A DNA stretch of 64,000 bases from Novipirellula herctigrandis (lineage in GTDB: Bacteria; Planctomycetota; Planctomycetia; Pirellulales; Pirellulaceae), in the NCBI GenBank assembly GCA_007859835.1, contig SJPJ01000001.1, forward strand, positions 4,879,078 through 4,943,077, in the 5' to 3' direction. This document shows, piece after piece, positions 27,247 to 35,470 of this stretch (within the stretch, counting starts at the first letter, position 1; each line of letters starts with the position of its first letter). Under the pieces are notes generated by a model. The model saw nothing but the letters and a program-made list of their open reading frames with translations. It had not been told where the DNA came from and ran no database searches. The position numbers and the translations under genes are program-made.

Positions 27247-27444
27247 GGTAGCCATAGGCGATCTTAATCAAGGTCGGTTTCAGCAGTGGTTTCTAGATCG
27301 GCATCCGGTAAATGCTCGATCAACGGAAGGTGTTTACGACACCGCCACTCCATTTGTGGCCGGCTTGAACTACCAGAAAGTTCACCACCCCAGCGAGCGA
27401 GGAACAACAAGCGAGCGGTGTGCGGAAGGCGTCAGCGAAAAAAC

Positions 27445-27778
27445 GATGTTAGCGGACGCGGCACACTTCCAACACAGCTTCCATTCCGTTTCGGCTGCAA
27501 GTCAACAGCGCAAATCAATTAGGATCACGCCGCCACGCCTCAACAAGGTTCATTGATTCGTCACATCGAATCCACAGGTCAGTGTTGGGCATTCGCAAGT
27601 CGAACGGGATGACAGAAATCGGAACGTCATATGGAATGCCACCGTCCACCATGCCAACACCGGGAAGAACGGTGATCCCGAGTTCACCGTCTCGCAAGCA
27701 TCCGAAGACACGCGCCGGTATGCGCTCTCGCCATTCAGGAGGATACGAAATCATGGAAAACTAGCGTCCGCTAACATC
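27445..27778. repeat. 334-bp segment bounded by 15-bp perfect inverted repeats
   Basis: GATGTTAGCGGACGC (27445-27459) and its exact reverse complement (27764-27778) bracket the small minus-strand gene at 27515-27754. The organisation resembles a miniature mobile element or a structured transcript. No target-site duplication was confirmed. Confidence 0.6.
27515..27754 (-). CDS. Small conserved-looking protein, unknown function
   Basis: A 79-residue frame (MISYPPEWRERIPARVFGCLRDGELGITVLPGVG ... IPFDLRMPNTDLW). Its composition and codon use look protein-like, unlike the antisense frames around it. I do not recognise a named family. No ribosome site stands out upstream. It lies inside the inverted-repeat segment and next to the IS630 remnant, so it may be carried by a small accessory insertion. 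Confidence 0.5.
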   Translation of the reverse strand: MISYPPEWRERIPARVFGCLRDGELGITVLPGVGMVDGGIPYDVPISVIPFDLRMPNTDLWIRCDESMNLVEAWRRDPN

Positions 27779-27820
27779 ACATAGGACGACAATTCTTCGA
27801 CGACGCGTACTTCGAGACTA

Positions 27821-29028
27821 GTGCAGCGTTACAGCTTAATCTTCGGGTAGACAGAGGTTGGTTTCATCCAGGCGTCGTCAATCTTCATTTGCCAGTGGAC
27901 GGCACGTTGAGTTTCGTTGACATCACATACCGATGCATGCGTTTCGGATTCGAGCATGGTGAGATTGCCGATCCGGCGACGGGCCACGCACTGCCGTGTC
28001 ATACTGCTTAGCGCGTTCTCGGTGATGTTCAGCCAACAGCCATGCTTAGGGGTGTAGTGGAACTCGATGCGGCGAACCAGCGACCTCGCACGCTCAGGCT
28101 CAAAGACTTCATAGAATGCTCCTATTGTGTGTGTTGAGATTGTCTCATACCACGAGGACTTTGCAGCAATCAGATTAGCCATCGTGATAGTCCAATCTAC
28201 TTTGGTCTTCTTTTCTCGTATCATCACCTCTCGGCAGCGAGAAAGCGGTTCGGTGAACATGAAAACGTTGGCAACACCGGGGCGTTCGTATTGGTATTCG
28301 TAATCGACTCGCCTGGGATGTTCCTTGGTCGCGGCAATCGGCACCTTGGTGTCTTTGATCAACTGGACCAGCTGTTCGTCCATGCAAAGAACAGGAACAT
28401 CACAATCGTAGGGCTTTGAGTACGTTTCAAGGACATCTTCCCTATGAGCAACGAACTCCGCATCGGCTTCCGGCGGGATCACCCAGTACTGCATCTTGCG
28501 ATAGCTCATGCCTTTTTTCTAAGCGTTCGGCGAAGCGTCGCATGACTGACCGATTCAACGATCCCCAACTCAACGACTTTTCGAGCAAAGCAGTCGTTGT
28601 GACCAGTTCGCGTGGGCTTCCGGTGGTGGGCTCAATCGAGTCGCGATGATCCGAGCCTGTTGTTCACCATCGAGCCTCTTAGGCGTCGGCGGCGCAGCTC
28701 GTTTCATACTGTCGAGCGTTTCTCGTAAGCCGTTTTCGACCAACCGTCGCCGGATGTTCACGATGGTTTTGGTCCGACAGCTGAACGACTCGGCTATCTT
28801 CGCATCGGTCCAAGCTGGGCCGTCGGCATCGGAGTTCAAAAGAATTTGGGCTCGACGAACATCCTGGTCCGTTCGGCTGAGCTTCTAAATGACGTTGGTG
28901 AGCTCAGCGCGTTCCTGGTCGTTCAAGCGAACGATATACTTCTTCAGCATGGGACCCTCCGTGGTTCCCAACCGTTTCGCTCAAAATGCTCGTCCAGCCA
29001 AGCCCAATTATCAGCAGCGACGCTGAAC
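27821..29028 (-). mobile_element. IS630-family insertion sequence, degraded
   Basis: A 1208-bp element between dnaN and dciA. The left end (GTGCAGCGTTACAGCT, 27821-27836) and right end (GTTCAGCGTCGCTGCT, reverse strand from 29028) match at 12 of 16 positions. Each end is bordered by TA (27819-27820, 29029-29030), the known IS630 target duplication. The single transposase gene is broken. The insertion separates dnaN from dciA and sits only 62 bp upstream of the dciA start. Confidence 0.8.
27829..28950 (-). pseudogene. IS630 transposase, inactivated by stop, frameshift and deletion
   Basis: Reading from the ATG at 28950 gives MLKKYIVRLNDQERAELTNVI, then a TAG (28885-28887). The same frame continues with a helix-turn-helix domain (WTDAKIAESFSCRTKTIVNIRRRLVENGLRE). 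One extra base near 28587-28589 shifts the frame, which resumes as ARKVVELGIVESVSHATLRR. A slippery A_AAA_AAG (28518-28512) then gives a -1 shift into SYRKMQYWVIPPEADAEF, so this last shift may be programmed. The DDE domain keeps CMDEQ and NITEN, but the CDN segment holding the second Asp is gone. It cannot be active. Confidence 0.85.
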
Positions 29029-29091
29029 TAGTCGGCAAATAAAAACCCATTGGCCGGCAACGGACACCTTCGGTAGAATCAACCCCCATGC

Positions 29092-29499
29092 ATGGTTAGG
29101 CCCAAAGGCGAGCATATCGCTGAACCCCCAGGAATCCAGTGGATGACCCGAAAACCAAATAAACCGAAATCTTCCACCTTTCAGGGTGCCAAGAGTGAAG
29201 CTCCCCAGCTTCGCCAGATCGGTTCGTTGGTCAATCAGCTAATATCTCGGCGGGGGTACGCCCAAGTAGCGGTAGTCAACGAAATCGAAGCGACAATCGT
29301 AGGCGAAATCGCGGAAAGCATTCGCTCAAGTGTCCGGGTAGGAAATTTGAAACGCGGCGTGTTGAACATCTATGCTTCCGACTCCGTCACACTCCAGGAG
29401 TTGAATTTCCAAAAGCGTTCGATCTTAGAAAAAATCACAAAGCAACATCCTCAATCCAAAGTAGTCGACTTGAAGTTTCGCATCCAAGCCAAAGCATAG
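29092..29499 (+). CDS. dciA: DUF721-family protein, probable DciA helicase operator
   Basis: A 135-residue protein whose C-terminal 90 residues (LRQIGSLVNQLISRRGYAQ ... LKRGVLNIYASDSVTLQELNFQKRSILEKI) match the DUF721/DciA fold. DciA helps load the replicative helicase DnaB in bacteria that lack DnaC. Its place after dnaA and dnaN supports this. An ATG at 29143 (MTRKPNKPKSS) is an equally good start. The IS630 remnant lies just upstream and may have cut it off from an older dnaN transcript. Confidence 0.78.
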   Translation: MVRPKGEHIAEPPGIQWMTRKPNKPKSSTFQGAKSEAPQLRQIGSLVNQLISRRGYAQVAVVNEIEATIVGEIAESIRSSVRVGNLKRGVLNIYASDSVTLQELNFQKRSILEKITKQHPQSKVVDLKFRIQAKA

Positions 29500-29583
29500 T
29501 CGAGTTCTTTTTGGGTAGGGACAATCACAGAGTGCTTCGGCGGCACTCGTTGATTTTCGTTGTCTTGTCGTCTTAAGACATTT

Positions 29584-31182
29584 CTATTTTTTTGACGTTG
29601 GATCGGTGAATGGCGAAGATTCAAAAATGACGTGCTCGCTGACCCGCGGGTCGTCTGTACGACGCAGCTCGGACATCAATCGATCATGAAGTTGATCGCG
29701 AGTTTTCCGATGCGATGGATGGTTTGCCAAGTTCGTCATGCAGTGGGGGTCGGCAATCACGTCATAGAGTTCAAACTTGTCTCTTCGGCCGAACGCGAAA
29801 TCGAATCGCTTTGGATCCTCATGACGGTTCGTGACAATCCATGCTTTGGTAGGACTGGCATCCAAATCAGCAAAAGCAGCAAAGGTATTTTCGCGTAACG
29901 CATCGAATTTTGGAAACGCATCACCGCTTTTACCATAGCCGATTGCAGTCCCCATCGGCCAACGGTCGGGAGCAAAGTTGACAATGAAAAGGAACTGATC
30001 GGTACGGATCGCTCGTTGGGGATAAGGTTTAAAATCGGTTCGAGCCGCCGCGACATGTCGTTCGCGGCCAGTGAACACGGCATCACGAGTCGAATCGACC
30101 TGTCCCGATAGATCGCTTTTGAGAATCGGGATCAAGGAACGAGCCGTCATCGAATCAGGAATCTCGACATTGGCTGCTTCCAAAAAAGTTGGTGCTAAGT
30201 CGGGCAACGTTACAAAATCATCGACAACGCGACCGGTTGTCGGAATGCCCGCCGGCCAACGAATCGCTAACGGTACTTGAGTGCCAAAGTCATACAGATT
30301 GCATTTGCCGCGAGTCACACCGGGGAAACCATGATCACCGCTGACGACCAAAATCGTATTGTCGTTCACGCCGAGTCGTTTGAGCTCGCTACTGATCACT
30401 TCTAACGAAGTATCGAAAGCCTTGATTTCACCGAAATAATCCGAGAAATCTTCTCGTACGATTTGTACATCGGGAAGGTAGGGCGGTATCTTTCCTTTCA
30501 ACGTATCGGGTTCGATATCCCAAAGCGTCTTGCCACTCCCAGCAATCCACTTGCGATGGCAATTCGTTGGACCAAAGAAGTAACAGAACGGTTGGTCGCC
30601 ATCAACTTGGTCATCATTGTCACTATCGAGAAACGACAGCAAATTTTGGCGAACCTCATGGAGAAGATCGGCTTTGGCTTTCTCATGATCATTCGCTTTC
30701 ATAGCTGCCTGCGAAAACCCGTTGAAGCGTCGACCCGCTTTGTTGAAAGCACGAGCAGCACCACCATGCGGAGCGTCGCCCGGTTTCCCAGGAGACCAGA
30801 CTTTGTAGGTATGGCCAATTCGGTAGCCGGACGATTCCAGTAGCAGAGGGTAAGCAGGATTCGAAAAATCCCAAATCGCTCCTTGCAAGATAGCACCGCG
30901 GCCACACCGCCAAAAATGTTGGCCCGACATCAGTGAACTGCGGCACGGTGTACAGGATGGAGCACTTACGAATGCGCGACTGAACAACACACCTTGTTCG
31001 GCAATCGCGTCAAAGTTCGGCGTTGAGACGACGTCGTTGACACCCCCAGGGAACAATGTTCCATAGGCACTGGCGTGAAATCCCCAATCGTCAGCAAAGG
31101 CGAAAACAATATTGGGTCGTTCCGCCGAAGCAATTTGTAGAAAACCAAAAAACACCAACCAACAAGTCGCAATCAAACGCAT
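29584..31182 (-). CDS. Secreted sulfatase
   Basis: A 532-residue alkaline-phosphatase-superfamily sulfatase with a signal peptide (MRLIATCWLVFFGFLQIASA). Metal ligands start in NIVFAFADDWG, and the active-site Cys77 is in SAPSCTPCRSSLMSGQ, the C-x-P-x-R motif that formylglycine-generating enzyme converts; the fourth position is Cys rather than the usual Ser. VVSGDHGFPG is the second metal motif. It probably removes sulfate from polysaccharides outside the cytoplasm. It lies 222 bp downstream of a second, related sulfatase on the same strand. Confidence 0.92.
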   Translation of the reverse strand: MRLIATCWLVFFGFLQIASAERPNIVFAFADDWGFHASAYGTLFPGGVNDVVSTPNFDAIAEQGVLFSRAFVSAPSCTPCRSSLMSGQHFWRCGRGAILQGAIWDFSNPAYPLLLESSGYRIGHTYKVWSPGKPGDAPHGGAARAFNKAGRRFNGFSQAAMKANDHEKAKADLLHEVRQNLLSFLDSDNDDQVDGDQPFCYFFGPTNCHRKWIAGSGKTLWDIEPDTLKGKIPPYLPDVQIVREDFSDYFGEIKAFDTSLEVISSELKRLGVNDNTILVVSGDHGFPGVTRGKCNLYDFGTQVPLAIRWPAGIPTTGRVVDDFVTLPDLAPTFLEAANVEIPDSMTARSLIPILKSDLSGQVDSTRDAVFTGRERHVAAARTDFKPYPQRAIRTDQFLFIVNFAPDRWPMGTAIGYGKSGDAFPKFDALRENTFAAFADLDASPTKAWIVTNRHEDPKRFDFAFGRRDKFELYDVIADPHCMTNLANHPSHRKTRDQLHDRLMSELRRTDDPRVSEHVIFESSPFTDPTSKK

Positions 31183-31404
31183 CGTTCAGCCTCAAATCGG
31201 CTTAGGGGGAAGCGGGCAGGATCGAAATTAGATTCGTGGGTCCCTATTGTAACCGCGTATCGTCGTCCAGTGTGCAAATCCTTCAAGCCAATAACGCAAC
31301 AATCGGAAAGCCAAAACTAAATGCTATTCGTTGCATTGTTGGCGTCAATTTATCCCTGGATTCACCGCGTAATACGAGACAGTGCCTAGGCTTATCATTC
31401 TAGG

Positions 31405-33534
31405 CTAATCGTTGTCATGAGCATCGATTGAATTCAGGTGCCATAGTCGAACCAGCAGTTCGTAGCCCAACGGATCATGCCTTTCTAACTGCATGCGGTC
31501 AAACGGATAAAAATCGTTCCGCCCCAGAAGCGCCTCAGACAACTCAGCAAAGTACTCCATAGGATTTGTCATCGCATAGGCTCGTTCGGTTTTCCCATTT
31601 CCACGTAGCACAGCGTTGTACGAGCCATTTTGCTTTGCTCGATCGAAAGCGATCTTCAACTCGATGTTATCGTGCCCTAGCACTTGGTCGTGGTACGCAT
31701 GAGCAAGTTCATGCAACACCATGACGGGCATTCGTTTGATTTCACGATCGAAGATAGCGGTATTGGTGAACTCGACGCAGCGATGGAGTTCGGGACGACG
31801 CCCATTTTTTTCGAGCCACTTCGCTCCTGGATGGTATTCGCCTTTTGGTCGGACGTCCGGGTACGGTGGTGAAAGCCAAATCGGCACCGTCTGAATCAGC
31901 GCCAATGCCTCATCGGGCACAACGCGTTTGATGTGCTGAAACTGATCGGTCAGCAACTCCACCGCACGAACGGTTTCTTCGTGTTTCTCGCTCATCAGCT
32001 GATCGCTGATTTGAACAGGCCACCCTTCGATGTTTTGTGAAGAATAACCTGGTACGTCCGTCCGCGGATCAGCATTCTTGATTAACTCCGCATCGAGTTG
32101 GCGTCGCAACTGTTGTTTCACCTTCAAGCACGTTGGATCGTCGGCAATGTTTCGGAGTTGATTCGGATCCTTAAGAAGATCGTAGAGCTCTTCCAGCGGC
32201 CGACGAGCGAAAGACAAATCCGCAAACGGTTTTACCGCGGATTCGTGACGATGTAGGCGGAGAAATTGTTTCGATGGGGATGGATCGATAGCAAACGAAA
32301 AGGCACCCGGACCCGTTGGCCAAGGTGTTTCAGCAAAGTCGTACGTCATGTTCCCACCGTTCTTTTCGCCAGTCGGCCACTTGCCAGGATCGAAATTTCG
32401 AATGTAAAGGAACTTACCGGTACGCAGGGCACGTTTCGGATAGGAGTAAACATGGCGTTCCACGCCGGATAGCACGAATGATCTGCTAGGATCAACCTGC
32501 CCGGATTTGTTGGAGGTAAGTATTGGCATCAGACTGCGTCCTGTCATTTGCTCCGATGCCTTTAACCCAGCCGCTTCGAGAAATGTCGGTGCGAGGTCAC
32601 AGAGCGTGACAAAGTCGTTCAATCTACGGTTTTCACTTACCTTTGCTCCCCACCGAATTGCCAATGGAACGCGAGTGCCTTGGTCATACAGCGTCGCCTT
32701 GCAGCGAGGGAACGGCATACCATTGTCGCCGCTGACAACGATAATGGTGTTGTCCAACTCACCCATCGCCTTCAGCTGATCAACAATTTGCCCGACCTCT
32801 CGATCGAATCTCTGAACTTCCCACAAATAGTCAGCCACGTCGCTGCGGATTGTTTCGTTGTCCGGCAGACACGCCGGGACTTGCACCTTCGACAAATCGA
32901 TGCCGCTTTTCTTTCCAACGCCAAGCTTGTACGGACGATGAGGATCCTGACCACCGTGCCAGTAACAGAACGGTTCGCCGGGTTTGCGTTCTTTGAGGAA
33001 AGCGTCGAACGACTTGAAACGTTCCCCAAAAGAATCGCGTTTGCGAAACGCATGCTTGCTTGGCCAGACCCCCTTGCCGAACCGACCGATCCGGTATCCG
33101 GCGCGTTGAAGCAGCTCGGTGTAGACGTCAAAATTCTCTCGCAAAGATCCACCGAGGCTATCACCTTCTTTAAGTCGCCAATGATGCTGACCGGTCAGGA
33201 TACTTAGACGACTCGGAGTGCACGACGGGGTCGACACGAAAGCGTTCTCAAACAGCACACCTTCGCGAGCGACACGATCAAAGTTCGGAGTCTTCACAAC
33301 GGGATCACCAAGAATGCCAGCATGTGGCCACGACCAATCGTCAGCCATGCAGAAGACGATGTTAGGACGACCAATCGACTCGCTGGCGGATAACCGTGCT
33401 TTTGGATCGATCGTAGACAGCGCGATCATCAAACCGCAAATCGAAGCGATCACAACACCTAATTGGCTTGGCTGGGAGAAGGTGTTCTTTCGCCACCAGA
33501 GGCCGTAGGATATCCGCGAAAAAAAAGGATTCAT
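31405..33534 (-). CDS. Sulfatase fused to a C-terminal HExxH metallopeptidase-like domain
   Basis: About 709 residues from the ATG at 33534. The N-terminal helix GVVIASICGLMIALS anchors or exports it. The sulfatase half has NIVFCMADDWSW, the canonical active site SCTPSRLSILTGQ (Cys105) and VVSGDNGMPF. After about residue 500 a second domain begins, with HELAHAYHDQ (zinc His608 and His612, Glu609) and a likely third ligand, Glu660 in NPMEYFAELSEALLG, ending in NDFYPFDRMQLERHDP. The single-chain joining of sulfatase and peptidase-like domains is unusual. A longer start at 33603 exists but is less likely. Confidence 0.87.
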   Translation of the reverse strand: MNPFFSRISYGLWWRKNTFSQPSQLGVVIASICGLMIALSTIDPKARLSASESIGRPNIVFCMADDWSWPHAGILGDPVVKTPNFDRVAREGVLFENAFVSTPSCTPSRLSILTGQHHWRLKEGDSLGGSLRENFDVYTELLQRAGYRIGRFGKGVWPSKHAFRKRDSFGERFKSFDAFLKERKPGEPFCYWHGGQDPHRPYKLGVGKKSGIDLSKVQVPACLPDNETIRSDVADYLWEVQRFDREVGQIVDQLKAMGELDNTIIVVSGDNGMPFPRCKATLYDQGTRVPLAIRWGAKVSENRRLNDFVTLCDLAPTFLEAAGLKASEQMTGRSLMPILTSNKSGQVDPSRSFVLSGVERHVYSYPKRALRTGKFLYIRNFDPGKWPTGEKNGGNMTYDFAETPWPTGPGAFSFAIDPSPSKQFLRLHRHESAVKPFADLSFARRPLEELYDLLKDPNQLRNIADDPTCLKVKQQLRRQLDAELIKNADPRTDVPGYSSQNIEGWPVQISDQLMSEKHEETVRAVELLTDQFQHIKRVVPDEALALIQTVPIWLSPPYPDVRPKGEYHPGAKWLEKNGRRPELHRCVEFTNTAIFDREIKRMPVMVLHELAHAYHDQVLGHDNIELKIAFDRAKQNGSYNAVLRGNGKTERAYAMTNPMEYFAELSEALLGRNDFYPFDRMQLERHDPLGYELLVRLWHLNSIDAHDND

Positions 33535-34088
33535 GTTATGGGAACTCTCTTTGTGAAGCATCAACCAAGTGAGTCTCGCTGGGGCAGGGGAGAAGTTGAT
33601 CAACCAAAAAGCAGATCCAGGATGTTCTCAAATTCACCCATTGGCCAGCAAATCAGCTTCCGCTGGTCAATATTATGATCCCTACGGTCGACCATAGCCA
33701 CATGAAAACGCCGAGCGGCGCGTATTTCGCTAAGTGACTTAGCAGTGAGGATATTGTGTCCTCGAAAATGGCACCGTTGGCATGACAATCCAACAACGCT
33801 CACATCATGAAAGCTGTCACACGTTTCGAAAGCACAAGACGTATCGCCGCAGCGGCTTGGCGATCCGAGTAGAAAAGGTGCAACCCGAATAGAAAAGGTG
33901 CAACGTGATGCAGCAAACTCAGTATAGAGCTTCACGTCGATTTGGCGGTTTCCGCGCAGCACGCGCGAAGAAAGTTCAAGCAACTTGTTTTTCGCAGCAC
34001 ACTCATTCTCATTACTGCTCGGCCTCGAATTCAATCGAGGCCGGCGACTTGTCAGTGATGCTGCTTCATCGACGATCTCGAAGTCGTT
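33535..34088. other. Gap holding a 20-bp tandem duplication
   Basis: About 550 bp upstream of the fused sulfatase gene, on its promoter side. It contains CCGAGTAGAAAAGGTGCAAC and CCGAATAGAAAAGGTGCAAC head to tail (33865-33884, 33885-33904). A 144-codon minus-strand frame is present but lacks protein-like composition. No promoter can be named with confidence. Confidence 0.5.
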
Positions 34089-34472
34089 CTACCAAGGGCC
34101 ACGTACGTAGTAGACGCCGAATTGATCGGTGTGGCTTGGCCAATTGGGCGTAGGCCGGAAACTGCCTCGTTGGGCGGCTCCAGGTGAACTAGCGCTACGG
34201 CCGAATTGGTGATGTATCGGATACATCAAGTTCTGGCTAACACCCCACGACAGCGTTTGGCGCATGTGAGCGGTTGGCGGAACGATCAAAGCAGTCGGTT
34301 GACCACTGTTTTGGTAGTAGTAACCACCGTGCCAAGGACGATCCATTGCATAGTTGTGTTGCCACACTTGGGTCATCGCGTACGGGTCGCCAGCGTCGGC
34401 TTCGTTCTGGTTGCAAAAGCAACCTGCCAGCGTTGTTACTAGAGCGACGGAGAGAATTATGTGTCGAATCAT
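34089..34472 (-). CDS. Small lipoprotein, unknown function
   Basis: A 127-residue protein with an N-terminal signal ending in the lipobox LAGC (MIRHIILSVALVTTLAGC), so lipid attachment is likely. The mature part is rich in Trp, Tyr, His, Gln and Pro (WQHNYAMDRPWHGGYYYQNSG ... GVYYVRGPW) and resembles the Tyr/Trp-rich small secreted protein encoded about 100 bp upstream on the same strand. The family is not recognised. Confidence 0.65.
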   Translation of the reverse strand: MIRHIILSVALVTTLAGCFCNQNEADAGDPYAMTQVWQHNYAMDRPWHGGYYYQNSGQPTALIVPPTAHMRQTLSWGVSQNLMYPIHHQFGRSASSPGAAQRGSFRPTPNWPSHTDQFGVYYVRGPW

Positions 34473-34574
34473 GACTATGTGCCGAAGAAAGGTGTTACCG
34501 AAGTAAGGTTTAAGAGCTGAAAGGAAGGGAACACTCAGCGAGTTCCCCTTCCAATTTTCTAACGCGTCTAATTC

Positions 34575-35108
34575 CTAACGGGCGAGCCGCAGGTAGTTCC
34601 AGTAAAAATTACTGGCTGCTTGGCGCACGGGTGGGCTGTAGTAAATAGCCCGAGTTCGATTCATACCGCGACCATTGTCATAGTAGTTGTGGAATCGGTT
34701 CTTGTGCCAATAAAGCATCTCTTCGGGATAAAAAGGCTGATACGTGAAAAACGTATGCCCGACGTTCGGCGGAACCGGCCGTGGTGACAAGTACAATTGG
34801 GCGTTAGTCCGGTTGCAGTTGCCTTGGGTGTAGTAATTGTAGAACAGGTCGGGTTGGCCATATTTGCGTTCTTGGCATCCGGCCGAGCAGAGATCGCCGA
34901 CGTCGTAGCCTTGGCCGGTACTTGCCCCATCGACGCCGATGTCGCCGACGTAGCTGCCTGAACCACTTACGGCCGTGTCACTAATGACATGGGATTCGAC
35001 AATTCGCTCGCCACTGCCGAACAAGTGGGCCGAAGCGGAGTTGGTGGTCGTGGCCAGCACGGCCAGCGCGGCAGTGCAAGCGAGTTTGTGCATGAGTTGA
35101 CGTTTCAT
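34575..35108 (-). CDS. Small secreted Tyr/Gly-rich protein
   Basis: About 177 residues from the ATG at 35108, with a strong ribosome site (AGGAGG) just upstream. A signal peptide (KLACTAALAVLATTTNSASA) is followed by GSGSYVGDIGVDGASTGQGYDVGDL and a Tyr/Phe/Asn-rich body with two Cys (CSAGCQERKYG) and FYNYYTQGNCN. It ends AASNFYWNYLRLAR. The function is unknown. Its neighbour at 34089 shares the aromatic-rich style, suggesting a small family. Confidence 0.7.
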   Translation of the reverse strand: MKRQLMHKLACTAALAVLATTTNSASAHLFGSGERIVESHVISDTAVSGSGSYVGDIGVDGASTGQGYDVGDLCSAGCQERKYGQPDLFYNYYTQGNCNRTNAQLYLSPRPVPPNVGHTFFTYQPFYPEEMLYWHKNRFHNYYDNGRGMNRTRAIYYSPPVRQAASNFYWNYLRLAR

Positions 35109-35470
35109 CTTGCGGTTCCTCCTGAACCAGACGCAATCGAACGAGATCGGAACATCACTCCGAAAGTTGTTCTGACGGTGGTGCAATCTGCTGTTTATGG
35201 CAAACGGGCCGACGATGGTCCATCCTTGAACACGACCAGCCTTACCGCCAAGTTTCGGATCTACGGCGCGACTCGCATGACCTTTGCAATCTGTCCCGCC
35301 CCGCTTCGCCTGATCGGCGGTTTCGCTACTACGGGTCTGATCGCTATAACCCGGTAGGTAACTGGAATCTCTCATCTTGACCCATCGAAGCAAATCGCCG
35401 TAAACCATACAAATTACGCAGGCTCGCATCCAAACGAACGAAAAAGACAGACGAAAAAGGACTTCCAAGC
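35109..35470. other. Divergent gap before the topoisomerase operon
   Basis: About 360 bp between divergent genes. It should contain the promoter for the type IIA topoisomerase operon and for the small secreted protein. No clear -35/-10 pair, terminator or extra gene was recognised. Confidence 0.4.

Noticed and set aside
27286-27522. Plus-strand 78-codon frame after dnaN
   Set aside because: It is Arg/Ser-rich with no recognisable domain and no ribosome site, and it overlaps the inverted-repeat segment.
33600-34034. Minus-strand 144-codon frame
   Set aside because: It has a mixed, non-protein-like composition and no domain, and it includes the 20-bp tandem duplication; probably chance.
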